From: Psychrosphaera sp. F3M07
Lineage (GTDB): Bacteria; Pseudomonadota; Gammaproteobacteria; Enterobacterales; Alteromonadaceae
Assembly: GCF_018860345.1 (NCBI RefSeq)
Contig: NZ_JAHKPJ010000016.1
Coordinates: 248,001 to 312,000 of the forward strand
Direction of reading: 5' to 3'
Length of the DNA: 64,000 nucleotides
Part shown: one piece after another, positions 1-11,527 of the stretch
How positions within the stretch are numbered: position 1 is the stretch's first letter
How the letters are laid out: each line of letters starts with the position of its first letter
Made by a program: the position numbers and the translations under genes
The notes under the pieces: generated by a model
What the model saw: the letters and a program-made list of their open reading frames with translations, nothing else
The model's database searches: none
What the model was told of the DNA's origin: nothing

Positions 1-1798
1 CAACGCCAGCTAGATTTAAGTATTCAGGGGAAAATACGTCTATTTCTGAATTAGCAGTTAAATCTACGGTCTCAGTAAACGAAATAGCACTTGGTGGGAT
101 AAACAGATCACTTGCATCGATTGAATCCGCCACCGTATTTATTCTCAAATTATCAATGGTAATATCGCCAGCACTATCGGTTCTAAACTGGAAGAATGAA
201 TTGGTAATGCTTGTATTTAATATGCCTCGGTCTGTAGCTGGATCTGAATTAGCGCCATTAACGACGTCTTCGCCCGGTAAATATGTGTAAGAGAATTTAC
301 CAACTCCCACTGATTCATCTGCTGTGAATTCAGTCCAAGATGTTAAGTCAGAAAAGCTTTTTCCGAAAAACTTAGAAGCGTCACCATGGATTGATTTAGC
401 TTGGCTAGTTGAGTTGTTGTCTATATATAACGACAAACCGCCTCCCACACCATGGGCCACAATATCAAAACTAATGGTAAATCCTTCGCTTATATTGTAA
501 ATACCTGTTCCCACAGAATCAGTCACATCCGTTTCGTTTTGAGTACCACTGTCATTTAATGGTGCTGCATTTCCAATGACAAAACGCGCGGCCGCTAATT
601 GTAAAACACCACTAGTTGCGTCAACTTCTGGGCTCCCACCCGATTTAACATAAAGTGGTCTGTCAGCTAACTTTTTAGATAAAAATTTATGAGAGGACGT
701 GAAAAAATTTTCCGTCGTTGTTGAAAAGTCTTCAATCAATTCAACACCCACATCGTCTTTCTTAGCTTCTAAACTGACTAACTCTAGTTCGGTTTGCGAG
801 GTTGTGAAGGTAAATAAGTTGACCTTCAAGTCTTCGTCAAAAGCACAATCATTAACTAACGTCGCTAACTCTGTATTAGTTGACGCCGTTGATTGGCATA
901 AACTATAAACATCATCAACCGTATTGTAAGAGCGAGAGATCAAATAGCTCACTTGCTCACCTACCGTTAATTCGATCACTCGTTTACCAAAAACGAACTT
1001 ATAGGTGCCACTGACGGTTACTAAATCTAAAGTAGAATCAGAATCTGTGTAGGTATAAGTACCTTCTAATCCGTTATCGTCTGTTGGTGTAAAATTGTAT
1101 TGGTTCGTAACAGCAGTTTGATTAACAATAGTCGGGTTAAAAACGACCCCATTAAACTTGGATACATCAAATGCATTTGGTTGCGTTAAACTAAGCTGGG
1201 CATCGACATAATCCACAAAGTTTTCAACGGCCACTTGTTTGCTAACTATGGTCGAGTTGACCGTGCCAGCATTGGGCAACCAAGTTTCAAATTCAGCGTC
1301 AAAATCGTCATCTTCACGATTGAAAAAGTCTTGTGCCGTCTCACCATCGGTCAGATTCATTGTCGCTGCGTTAATGGCATCAGCGGCTATCGTAATACCG
1401 TTATTAGGATCACCGTCGGCATCTAATGTTTGCAATAAACGTAATGTATTTGTCACACTTTGATTAAATACTGTGTCCGTTTTAAATACTTGCAACGGGG
1501 TTACATAATTAGCACCCGATGTCGCAGGGAACTCAATTTCGCCTATATGGAAAGTAATTGAATCACCTCGAAAGTAATCAAAATTACCATTCTCATCAGT
1601 CACACCAGTTATTACTTCAGACACCCCACTCGCCTGTCTGTTAATTTTATATTGCAAACCAGCTACAGGTGCATCGACAAATTGACCAACTAACGGCGGC
1701 GCCGGATCTTCTACAACATTTATGGTACTTTCGCCACCACAACCAGCTAACACAAGTGCTGTTAATAGACTTGTCATTAATTTATTTTTATTCTTCAT
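1..1798 (-). CDS. Surface lipoprotein, truncated by the window edge
   Basis: An open frame of 599 codons starts at 1798 and runs off the left edge with no stop, so only the N-terminal part is visible. It starts behind a strong AGGAGG ribosome site. The N-terminus is basic, then hydrophobic, and ends in a lipobox (LAGC, lipidated Cys20), which predicts an outer-membrane lipoprotein. Residues 35-110 look like a small beta-rich domain with the pattern 'GxFVDAPVAGLQYK ... TDENGNFDYFRGDSITF', which I recognise from secreted Alteromonadales carbohydrate-active lipoproteins. About residues 370-560 look like a beta-sandwich with many Ser, Thr, Gly and Asp, possibly carbohydrate-binding. A catalytic domain may lie beyond the window. 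The gene follows the TonB receptor gene on the same strand with a 91-bp gap, so co-expression in pectin use is likely. The function is inferred from context only. Confidence 0.75.
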   Translation of the reverse strand, partial: MKNKNKLMTSLLTALVLAGCGGESTINVVEDPAPPLVGQFVDAPVAGLQYKINRQASGVSEVITGVTDENGNFDYFRGDSITFHIGEIEFPATSGANYVTPLQVFKTDTVFNQSVTNTLRLLQTLDADGDPNNGITIAADAINAATMNLTDGETAQDFFNREDDDFDAEFETWLPNAGTVNSTIVSKQVAVENFVDYVDAQLSLTQPNAFDVSKFNGVVFNPTIVNQTAVTNQYNFTPTDDNGLEGTYTYTDSDSTLDLVTVSGTYKFVFGKRVIELTVGEQVSYLISRSYNTVDDVYSLCQSTASTNTELATLVNDCAFDEDLKVNLFTFTTSQTELELVSLEAKKDDVGVELIEDFSTTTENFFTSSHKFLSKKLADRPLYVKSGGSPEVDATSGVLQLAAARFVIGNAAPLNDSGTQNETDVTDSVGTGIYNISEGFTISFDIVAHGVGGGLSLYIDNNSTSQAKSIHGDASKFFGKSFSDLTSWTEFTADESVGVGKFSYTYLPGEDVVNGANSDPATDRGILNTSITNSFFQFRTDSAGDITIDNLRINTVADSIDASDLFIPPSAISFTETVDLTANSEIDVFSPEYLNLAGV

Positions 1799-1825
1799 AC
1801 ATCCCTCCTGAGGATGAGTAGATAC

Positions 1826-1840
1826 AGCGAACGCTTCGCT
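1826..1840 (-). promoter_or_regulatory. Short hairpin between receptor and lipoprotein genes
   Basis: The inverted repeat AGCGAA-CGC-TTCGCT (6-bp arms, 3-nt loop) lies between the receptor stop and the lipoprotein start, with no T-tract after it. It could tune differential expression inside a two-gene transcript rather than end it. The structure is seen; the role is inferred. Confidence 0.35.
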
Positions 1841-1889
1841 CTACCCACAACTTAAAATTTATTACTCAAATTATTATTTTTGTTATTGA

Positions 1890-4829
1890 TTAATAAAACT
1901 TATAAGTCAGTCCCAATTGATATGATGAGCCGTAAAACTCATGTTTAAACGCGACATTACCACCCGACATTTCGTTACCTTCTATGTAACGTAAGTCCAC
2001 TTCTTCGGTTAGGTTAATAGCGTCAAAATACATGGATAAATTTTTGCTGATATCGTACTTAACTTTAAAATCAACGGTAGATATAGCATCGATGTAGCGA
2101 TCTCCCCAGGCTCTACATTCTGTAGGGTCAGAAAGGTCCGCATCTGAAGGACATGCAGAAATAGCATCAAGAATTTCGGAACGATAATTACCAATCACCC
2201 GCGCCGAGAACCCTTTATTTTCCCAACCTATTGCTAAGTTTGCTGTAATGTCAGCTTGGCTTGGCATCTTCATTTTTTCCGCTCTGATTTTTTCATCAAC
2301 CTGAGCTTCACTATCTAAAAATGTGGTGTTGGATTGAATAAAGAAACCGGATTCAAAAAATTGGTTGTAACTTAATTCAATGCCCATTACAGATGCTTTA
2401 TCACCATTTAGGGTAATATTAATATCGTTAAGAACTAAGTCTTGAGGAATAGCAAAGGCACTAATATGATCAACCGGTAAACTTAGTGGTAAGTTATTGA
2501 TCCTGTCTTTAATACCAACCGCATCATAGATAAAATTGTCTATATTTTTATAAAAGATCGACGCTTCTAAAAATAAATCTTTTGTTGGATACCAACTAAT
2601 TGAAGAATCGAAGTTAGTAGAGCTCATGGCTACAAGATTAGGGTTACCTACTTTTAACGCATTTTCACTGCCTAACACATAACCTTGAAGTTCAATTGCA
2701 TTCGGACTGCCTAGATCTCCTGGGTTATCATTACAATTAGTTAAATCATGTGGGTCACATAAAACAATTCGACTATCTAACTGGGCAAAGGCACGTGCTT
2801 GATTAAACGATGGGCGTGTATAACTGGTCCAAATAGAGCCCCGAATTAACACTTGTTCTGTTGGTTCGTATCGTAAATGGGCACTTGGATAGTATTCACT
2901 GTAGGTTATTTTGGCATCTGGTAATGCAACATTAATGTCTAAACTATTGTCACCACCAAAATTAAATTTATCGTTATTTATCGATAAATACCCCGTCGAT
3001 GAAAATTCAGTATGGACATAACGAACGCCAGTAATCAACGACATATCATCAGCTAATTGAAGCTCTGTCATTGCATAAATAGCATACGCGTCTTCACTGA
3101 TAGAATAATCATCACGGGTACTTTCGAAAGTCGTGCCACCAGCCGTAGCTGAATACGCTAAAGCAGTTCCAAGTGCAGTAATATTCTCGACTTCTGAACG
3201 TATTGGCAATGGATATGAGAAGTTGCCAGTACTAGGTATTTCATTGATGTAGTCGTCTAATGTTGATGTTTGCATAGCGATACAAGCTGCATTTTCATTG
3301 CAATCACCATCTGCAGGAATAAAGCTCCAACGGTCTTTGCCACGTTTATGGGATCGAGAGCTAGATGTACCACCGACTTTCACATAATTAACAAACTCAG
3401 AATCAAATTCTTGTTTTATATTAAGTTTAAAGTTTTCAATTTCGTCGGTACGTTCACTGTCTTCAAGAAAGATATTATCCAAATCAAAATTAGATAATTG
3501 GCTCACATTCCCTTGTACATCCGCATTATTACCACCAACAAACACAGCGGCATCTAATCCCGAAATTGATGCAGCTTCTTCAGGTGAGACAACACGTGCA
3601 TTGATGTGATCTCGTAACCCTTGACCCAAAACGATTAAATCACGTTCACGAAACTGCGCTCGACGGCCATCTTTTATTTCTGAAACAGATTCAGAAAATG
3701 CATATTCATAATCAATGGTGGTTGCTTCACCAAGTAAGTTCTTACCGCCAATACTAACAGTAGTGGTCACGTTATCGCCTTCTTGGATGAAATATTGATT
3801 TTGTAAATCGATATCCGTCACTAAGAATTCTTTAGTGGTACCATTGACGTAAGCAGTCTCTCCACCACCGATAGGATCAGCATCAGCGAAGTCAAATTTT
3901 TCACGTAATGCGATGTCGTTGTCGGCATAACTAGAATAATTAGCACGAATATAATATTGACTTAAGTCAGTTGGACGAAACTCTAGATTTATATTTGCTG
4001 TTGCTCTTTCACGTTCCGCATCTTCTAACCTTTTTTCAAATTGACTCGGGGCAATAATAGTTGCACCAAACGGAGTGACACTGGTAACACTGCCATCTAC
4101 ATAACCAACATCGGTCTGTCTAAAGGTCATTGCGGCGGTATCATGTTGGCGAAATTCTTCGACGTGGGTTTTACGGTTTTCTATACCAGCTGAGTAACCT
4201 ATACCTATCGTGTCATCCAACAAAAGTGACGTCCCATCGAAGGTAAACTTAGGAGAGTGTTGTTGGCTCAGGTTTTGATATGAATTTTGTAGTTTTAATT
4301 TAAAAGAATCTTTGCCTTTATCGTATGCAGAAATTGCTTTTACATTAACTAAGCCACCAATTGAATTAAGGTTCATTTCAGGTGTTAACGTTTTAAATAC
4401 CTCAATGGCCCCTAAAGAATCACCGGTAATACCATCTAAACCAACTTTTCGGTCGTCACCGGCACCAGCCAATTCAGAACCATTCATTGAAACCGAGACA
4501 AAGTTAGGACCAAGGCCACGGATGGCAACATGGGTTCCTTCCCCTTCATTACGTTCCAAAGTTACGCCTGGTAAACGTCGTAATGACTCAGCTACATTTT
4601 GATCAACAAAGTTACCTAAATCATCCGTTGCAACCACAGAACTATAAGCATCATTATCACGCTCCATGCCACGGGCTTTCAGATCAGCAAGGCGGACACC
4701 TTTAACTTCAATGACTTCTACATCTTGTTCTTTTTTATCTTTACTCTCAGGCTCATTATCTTTTGCGTTGACACCCATCGCTAAAAAAATACAAGCTGAA
4801 AGAGCCTTGTATGGAAATTTTGTAGCCAT
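1890..4829 (-). CDS. TonB-dependent outer-membrane receptor
   Basis: An outer-membrane active transporter of 979 residues. I chose the ATG at 4829 because it opens a good signal peptide (basic start, hydrophobic core, cleavage after about NA22); the frame extends 48 codons further upstream without a signal. A TonB-box-like VIEVKG lies at about residues 39-44. The plug domain (about 60-175) includes 'RLPGVTLERNEGEGTHVAIRG', and the rest is a large barrel ending in aromatic Tyr. It resembles the large receptors used by marine Alteromonadales and Caulobacter-type bacteria for oligosaccharides. The neighbouring secreted pectate lyase suggests that oligogalacturonides or other pectin fragments are the substrate, which is inferred. 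It is divergent from the lyase across a palindromic operator and probably co-transcribed with the downstream lipoprotein gene. Confidence 0.9.
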   Translation of the reverse strand: MATKFPYKALSACIFLAMGVNAKDNEPESKDKKEQDVEVIEVKGVRLADLKARGMERDNDAYSSVVATDDLGNFVDQNVAESLRRLPGVTLERNEGEGTHVAIRGLGPNFVSVSMNGSELAGAGDDRKVGLDGITGDSLGAIEVFKTLTPEMNLNSIGGLVNVKAISAYDKGKDSFKLKLQNSYQNLSQQHSPKFTFDGTSLLLDDTIGIGYSAGIENRKTHVEEFRQHDTAAMTFRQTDVGYVDGSVTSVTPFGATIIAPSQFEKRLEDAERERATANINLEFRPTDLSQYYIRANYSSYADNDIALREKFDFADADPIGGGETAYVNGTTKEFLVTDIDLQNQYFIQEGDNVTTTVSIGGKNLLGEATTIDYEYAFSESVSEIKDGRRAQFRERDLIVLGQGLRDHINARVVSPEEAASISGLDAAVFVGGNNADVQGNVSQLSNFDLDNIFLEDSERTDEIENFKLNIKQEFDSEFVNYVKVGGTSSSRSHKRGKDRWSFIPADGDCNENAACIAMQTSTLDDYINEIPSTGNFSYPLPIRSEVENITALGTALAYSATAGGTTFESTRDDYSISEDAYAIYAMTELQLADDMSLITGVRYVHTEFSSTGYLSINNDKFNFGGDNSLDINVALPDAKITYSEYYPSAHLRYEPTEQVLIRGSIWTSYTRPSFNQARAFAQLDSRIVLCDPHDLTNCNDNPGDLGSPNAIELQGYVLGSENALKVGNPNLVAMSSTNFDSSISWYPTKDLFLEASIFYKNIDNFIYDAVGIKDRINNLPLSLPVDHISAFAIPQDLVLNDINITLNGDKASVMGIELSYNQFFESGFFIQSNTTFLDSEAQVDEKIRAEKMKMPSQADITANLAIGWENKGFSARVIGNYRSEILDAISACPSDADLSDPTECRAWGDRYIDAISTVDFKVKYDISKNLSMYFDAINLTEEVDLRYIEGNEMSGGNVAFKHEFYGSSYQLGLTYKFY

Positions 4830-5008
4830 ACTATATACCCCAAATACCTCTCTAAAGAGGCTCCTGTTGACTTCCGTGGCAACTGCGTAAATACCACATT
4901 CTATTATTATTATTTGAATACCAATGACATTCGAAAGTGCGACATTCACTGTAATTTGGTCTAAATAAATCAAATTCAGAAGAATATTTATACTTTATTA
5001 TTATATTT

Positions 5009-5022
5009 TGCCACCGGTGGCA
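5009..5022. promoter_or_regulatory. Perfect 14-bp palindrome, candidate LacI-family operator
   Basis: TGCCACCGGTGGCA is a perfect palindrome with a central CG, the general form recognised by LacI/GalR-type repressors. It sits in the 275-bp divergent region between the TonB receptor (start 4829) and the pectate lyase (start 5105), where one bound repressor could silence both. No LacI-type regulator gene is visible in this window, so it would have to be encoded elsewhere, perhaps to the left. Confidence 0.5.
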
Positions 5023-5104
5023 TAAAAAACTAGCATTATGTTAATTAGTTTGTCAATATATATTTTTCAGGGACAATTCCATTGATTACATAAGAGAAAA
5101 GATC

Positions 5105-6373
5105 ATGACTAGAGGTACTAAACAATTTATTTACAGCGCATTAATTCTACTTTTTTCTTTTGTTTTCTCTCTATTTAGTCATGCTCAAGACCCCGCATTT
5201 GAAGGTGCTTTAGGTTTTGGTCAACAGACTAAAGGTGGGCAAGGAGGCGAAATTTATACGGTTACTTCATTATCGGACTCTGAGCAACAAGGCACCTTAC
5301 GTCATGCAATTAAACAAAAGAAAGTTAGAATTATTCAGTTTGCCGTTTCTGGAATAATCCAATTAACAAAGCCACTTAAAATAAATACTGGTCATATTAC
5401 AATTCAAGGCCAAACCTCTCCAAATGGTGTAGCCATAGTTGGCGCCCCTTTTAGTGTGTCGGCCAATGAAGTTATTATTCAACATTTACGTTTTAGGTTA
5501 GGCACATATGGTTATGCTGATGACGCACTAACAGTACGCAATAGCCATAATGTCATAATTGACCACTGTTCAATTAGCTGGGGCACAGACGAAACGGCAA
5601 GTTTATATAACAATACTAACTTCACCTTGCAAAATTCCATTATCTCCAACAGTTTAAACAAATCTATCCACCCAAAAGGTGATCACGGATACGGCGGTAT
5701 TTGGGGCGGGCGTAATGCATCTTTTATCAATAACTTAGTGGCTAATCATATGAGTCGTACGCCTAGATTAAATGGGCACCGTTTAAAATCGCCCTACTCT
5801 GCTGAAGAAGAATACGTAGAATTGGTCAATAACATTATTTACAACTGGGGCAGTAATTCAGTCTATGGTAGTGAAAATGGCCGATTCAGCCTAGTTAACA
5901 ATTATTATTTACCAGGGCCTGACACAAAAGCAAAGCGCATGTTAGACCTTTGGTATAGTGATAAAATAGCGGGTCCACAAGCCTATATTCATGGCAATTA
6001 TTACCAAGGTAAGGACTGGCAAGACGATAACTTGTTAGGTGTTATATTGCGTGACAAAAATAAAAAGAAAACAGCAGGAAACTCTGAGCCTAGTTTATTC
6101 AGTGACAAACCGATAAAACTTGGCAAGAACAGTTTATTACTTACCACTCCTTTAGCTGCACAAGTTGCCTATAAACAACTTATTGATGAAAGAAATGTAG
6201 GCGCTTTTAAAACTAAAAGTGGCAAATTTCATGACTCGGTAGATCAACAAGTATTTGAACAAATTGAAAGTTCATTAGCAGGTCATAAACTCAGCTCGGG
6301 CATTCTTGATCATGAAAAACAGCAAATTGAATCAATTGCAAAATACCACATGGAGTTTCAAAGCAAGTCATAA
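5105..6373 (+). CDS. Secreted pectate lyase-like protein, PL1 type
   Basis: A right-handed beta-helix polysaccharide lyase of 422 residues, probably cleaving polygalacturonate by calcium-dependent beta-elimination outside the cytoplasm. A signal peptide covers residues 1-27 (SHA-QD). Typical lyase segments are GGQGGEIYTVTSL (44-56), ADDALTVR (138-145), DHCSISWGTDE (153-163, the aspartate-rich calcium-site region) and SRTPRLNG (217-224), whose arginine is a candidate catalytic base. Tandem short strands such as 'NFTLQNSIISNS' support the helix fold. It stands alone on the plus strand, divergent from the receptor. Exact substrate (pectate, pectin or rhamnogalacturonan) cannot be fixed from sequence. 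Confidence 0.85.
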   Translation: MTRGTKQFIYSALILLFSFVFSLFSHAQDPAFEGALGFGQQTKGGQGGEIYTVTSLSDSEQQGTLRHAIKQKKVRIIQFAVSGIIQLTKPLKINTGHITIQGQTSPNGVAIVGAPFSVSANEVIIQHLRFRLGTYGYADDALTVRNSHNVIIDHCSISWGTDETASLYNNTNFTLQNSIISNSLNKSIHPKGDHGYGGIWGGRNASFINNLVANHMSRTPRLNGHRLKSPYSAEEEYVELVNNIIYNWGSNSVYGSENGRFSLVNNYYLPGPDTKAKRMLDLWYSDKIAGPQAYIHGNYYQGKDWQDDNLLGVILRDKNKKKTAGNSEPSLFSDKPIKLGKNSLLLTTPLAAQVAYKQLIDERNVGAFKTKSGKFHDSVDQQVFEQIESSLAGHKLSSGILDHEKQQIESIAKYHMEFQSKS

Positions 6374-6410
6374 GTTTAATGGTTATACCAAATAAATATT
6401 TAGCCTTGCG

Positions 6411-6448
6411 AAGGAAGACAAGTAGGGCTAACAACTCCCTTCCTTTTG
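6411..6448 (+). terminator. Candidate terminator after the pectate lyase
   Basis: Inverted repeat AAGGAAG (6411-6417) / CTTCCTT (6439-6445) with a 21-nt loop, running into TTTTG. The stem is short and the loop large, so this is only a moderate candidate. Confidence 0.35.
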
Positions 6449-6586
6449 TTATTCATTATTCAATTATATAGAACATACTCTTAACTTTTTTCAAATTTAC
6501 TAAACCTACCTCAGATAATAGTATTTACCCAAGGCATCACAGTGGTCTTTGATTATTAAGCCAAGAATGAACTTGTAGGGTATATC

Positions 6587-7477
6587 ATGAAAACAACAAA
6601 AGTAGGCGTATTTAACAATACAACACCAATACCTGGATTAGCACTTGTTGCCGAAGGCGGTGGACAACGTGGTGCTTTTACTGCTGGCGTTTTAGATTAT
6701 TGGCAAGTGGCAAAGTTTAATCCCTTCGAAATTTTAGTGGGCACATCCGCAGGAGCTCAAAATGTAGCGAGTTACATAAGTAACCAAACGGGTTATGCCT
6801 ACAGCTTGATCAACGACTTAACTCGTAATATCCAGTTTTTTAATCCATGGCGTGTATTTAGTAATAACAATGTGATGGATCTTGATTGGTACTTTGAACA
6901 AACCCAAAAAAGCAGATACCTATTTGACTATGTTCAGGCAGACAGAAACGCGGTGAATCGCAAAGTGCGTTTTGCTGCGGCTAATTTGACCAAGCTGACC
7001 ACAGAGTTAATTGATCCCGTTGAGGATGGCTGGCAAAACGCATTAAAACACTCTAGCGCTATTCCATATTTATATAAGTCAAAAGACTTAGTCGACGGAG
7101 GCGTTACCGCGCCTATTCCAGTTCATGAGGCCTATCAGCTTGGTGCTCAAAATATATTAGTCATTAGGACTAGTGACGAGACCAAAGAGGTTATACCTAA
7201 ACCGGTTAAACAATTAAAACCCCTATTGTGCAGAGAAAACCACTGCCCTCAATTTATTAAATTGTTAGATAAACATGAAACAACCTACAGACAAGCGGAA
7301 CAATTTATTCAAACGCCTCCCATAGGTGTAAAAGTAATGGCAATAAGGCCAACAAAACCCTTAAAAACAAAGGTTTTAGGCAGTTCACAACAAGAGATTA
7401 TTCATGATTACAAACATGGTCTTGAACTAGGCAAAGCCTTTATTGAGCAACATTCAACTAACTTAGTCACACATTAA
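6587..7477 (+). CDS. Patatin-like phospholipase, YjjU type
   Basis: A Ser-Asp dyad acyl hydrolase of 296 residues. The three patatin landmarks are present: the glycine-rich oxyanion segment GGGQRG (24-29), the nucleophile elbow GTSAG with Ser54, and DGG with catalytic Asp170. No signal peptide is seen, so it is probably cytoplasmic or peripheral at the inner membrane. Length and motif spacing fit the bacterial YjjU/RssA-like group acting on phospholipids or lysophospholipids; the true substrate is unknown. It is a single-gene unit between the lyase and katG, with 109 bp after the candidate terminator and 115 bp before katG. Confidence 0.85.
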   Translation: MKTTKVGVFNNTTPIPGLALVAEGGGQRGAFTAGVLDYWQVAKFNPFEILVGTSAGAQNVASYISNQTGYAYSLINDLTRNIQFFNPWRVFSNNNVMDLDWYFEQTQKSRYLFDYVQADRNAVNRKVRFAAANLTKLTTELIDPVEDGWQNALKHSSAIPYLYKSKDLVDGGVTAPIPVHEAYQLGAQNILVIRTSDETKEVIPKPVKQLKPLLCRENHCPQFIKLLDKHETTYRQAEQFIQTPPIGVKVMAIRPTKPLKTKVLGSSQQEIIHDYKHGLELGKAFIEQHSTNLVTH

Positions 7478-7580
7478 ACCGTCATTTATTTTTATGCATT
7501 ACGCAATCGATTTTACAAATTAGTAAATGACACATTCTCAACTATCTTTGATAAACAAATATTATCAGTAATTCCTTTAA

Positions 7581-9788
<2,208 letters not shown>

Positions 9789-9820
9789 TTAGCAGATAAC
9801 ACTACTTTTATTTGATTAAA

Positions 9821-9846
9821 AACCGAGCGGTAAGCTCGGTTTTTTA
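9821..9846 (+). terminator. Rho-independent terminator of katG
   Basis: Perfect 8-bp stem AACCGAGC / GCTCGGTT with loop GGTAA, followed by a run of T (9840-9845), 32 bp after the katG stop. Confidence 0.92.
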
Positions 9847-9875
9847 TGCACTTAATCTAACGACGATAACAGCCA

Positions 9876-11258
9876 TTAAAACTTAATAACTTGTGCGAAC
9901 AAAGGTAAATGCTCATCGACACGATGACTTACCATTACTATGGTTGACACTTTTAGTTCTGCGATCTTTGTTAAATACTGAAGGATTAGCGATCGATTTG
10001 CTTGATCTAGTCCTTGGGTAGGCTCATCAAGTACCAATAATTTAGGCTGTTTAACTAGTGCTCTAGCAATTAAGACTAATCGTTGCTCCCCATAACTTAA
10101 TGACTGCCATGGTTCGTTAGCTTTATTAAATAAATCAAACTGTTTTATCCAGTCAATGGCCACTTGTTTTTGTAGGCTGGTCACCTGTGAATACAAGCCA
10201 ATTGAATCTTTGAATCCCGAAAGGACAATGGTCAAAACCGAACTATTTACCCGGTAGTTCCTATGTAAATCCGGACTCACTATCCCTAAGTGTTTTTTCA
10301 CATCCCAGATGGATTCGCCTGAACCACGTTTATGTCCCATAACGGTGACATTGTTACTATAACACTGTGGGTTGTCCCCTGTAATAAGCCCTAACAACGT
10401 AGACTTTCCACAACCATTAGGTCCTAATATTAGTGTGTTCTGCTCAGGTAAAATGGTTAAACTTAGGTTTTCGAAAATCACTTTTCGACTTAACGTTACC
10501 GTCGCTTCTATTATTTTCACTAAAGGGTTTAACTCAAGAGTTTGAGATTGAAAGTTGTTTTTTATAAATGCCTCATCCAGATCGGTTACCGAAAATGCCT
10601 GCTCTAGCGTCGTTTGTTGTTCACGTTCAGTTAAATGAGATAATGACAAAAGTTTTCCAGTTTGAAGTAACATCAAATTTGTAACCCAAACAGGAATATC
10701 CACTGGATTATTGAGCATAAAAATAACGGATATGCCCAAACCTGATAGCTGACTTAACTGCTGGGCTAAATCGGCTCTAGATTGCAGATCAAGCTCATCA
10801 AAAGGGTTATCCAATACAAGTAACTTTTTCTTTTCCAGTAGGGCTTTAATAATGAATAACTTTCGCCCCTCTCCGGAACTCAACAACCGAAACCCAGTGT
10901 CTAAACGATGCCTAAGGTAAAATTTATCAATAATGTCATTGTTCAATTCGTGTTTAGGTAAAAATTCTTTTACCGGCGTGCCAAAGTCAAATTCATCCGT
11001 CATATCAGTTTGATCTATTGCTAATTCATGTTCATAAACAGCTACAATGGATTCATGAGAAATGAGAGCAACGTCATTCACGTCTGGCAGAATAAGCGTA
11101 TCCGCATTTATTAGTGTCGTTAACTCTCCAGTCAAAAGCATATCAAGATATTGTTTACCAGCACCATTTCGACCTAATACCGCACAGGACTCACCTAGCG
11201 TTAATGTCCATTGATTCACTTGGATTTTGGGGTGTTCTAACGCTTGAATTGATAACAT
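9876..11258 (-). CDS. modF: ModF-like tandem ABC ATPase
   Basis: A soluble protein with two ABC nucleotide-binding domains, about 460 residues from the chosen ATG; a TTG start 26 codons upstream is possible but adds residues not found in ModF. The C-terminal half carries segments I recall from E. coli ModF, such as SGESIWDVKKHLGIVSPDLH and 'TGDNPQCYSN'. Its ATPase motifs are intact: GPNGCGKST, LSYGEQ and LLVLDEPTQGLD. The N-terminal ATPase is degenerate: Walker A reads GRNGAGKQ (Gln for Ser/Thr) and Walker B reads LLVLDNPF (Asn for catalytic Glu). ModF is linked to molybdate handling in E. coli, but no modABC or modE is nearby, so the role here is open. It is divergent from the Crp-family gene. 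Confidence 0.85.
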   Translation of the reverse strand: MLSIQALEHPKIQVNQWTLTLGESCAVLGRNGAGKQYLDMLLTGELTTLINADTLILPDVNDVALISHESIVAVYEHELAIDQTDMTDEFDFGTPVKEFLPKHELNNDIIDKFYLRHRLDTGFRLLSSGEGRKLFIIKALLEKKKLLVLDNPFDELDLQSRADLAQQLSQLSGLGISVIFMLNNPVDIPVWVTNLMLLQTGKLLSLSHLTEREQQTTLEQAFSVTDLDEAFIKNNFQSQTLELNPLVKIIEATVTLSRKVIFENLSLTILPEQNTLILGPNGCGKSTLLGLITGDNPQCYSNNVTVMGHKRGSGESIWDVKKHLGIVSPDLHRNYRVNSSVLTIVLSGFKDSIGLYSQVTSLQKQVAIDWIKQFDLFNKANEPWQSLSYGEQRLVLIARALVKQPKLLVLDEPTQGLDQANRSLILQYLTKIAELKVSTIVMVSHRVDEHLPLFAQVIKF

Positions 11259-11527
11259 AAGAAAAGTAGCTTGTTCAACCGAGGAAATAAAACAAGGATA
11301 CCTACAATATATTTTATTGCATTGAGTTAATCGCAACTAATAATTGTAGAAATTGGGCTACTCCCCTTATTCCCCCTAATCTTTAATAGAAAGTGAATAA
11401 TAAAATTACAACGTTTTATTAACTCGACTTTTACTTGTTATTCACTGCCTGTTTATCTTTTCACTAAAGGCTGTATTTTGTTAAAGCATACCGATATCAT
11501 TGATTTTTAGGTTAAATATAATGTTAT

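Noticed and set aside
699-1463. Short plus-strand frames at the left edge
   Set aside because: They are opposite to a single long minus-strand lipoprotein frame with a strong ribosome site and lipobox.
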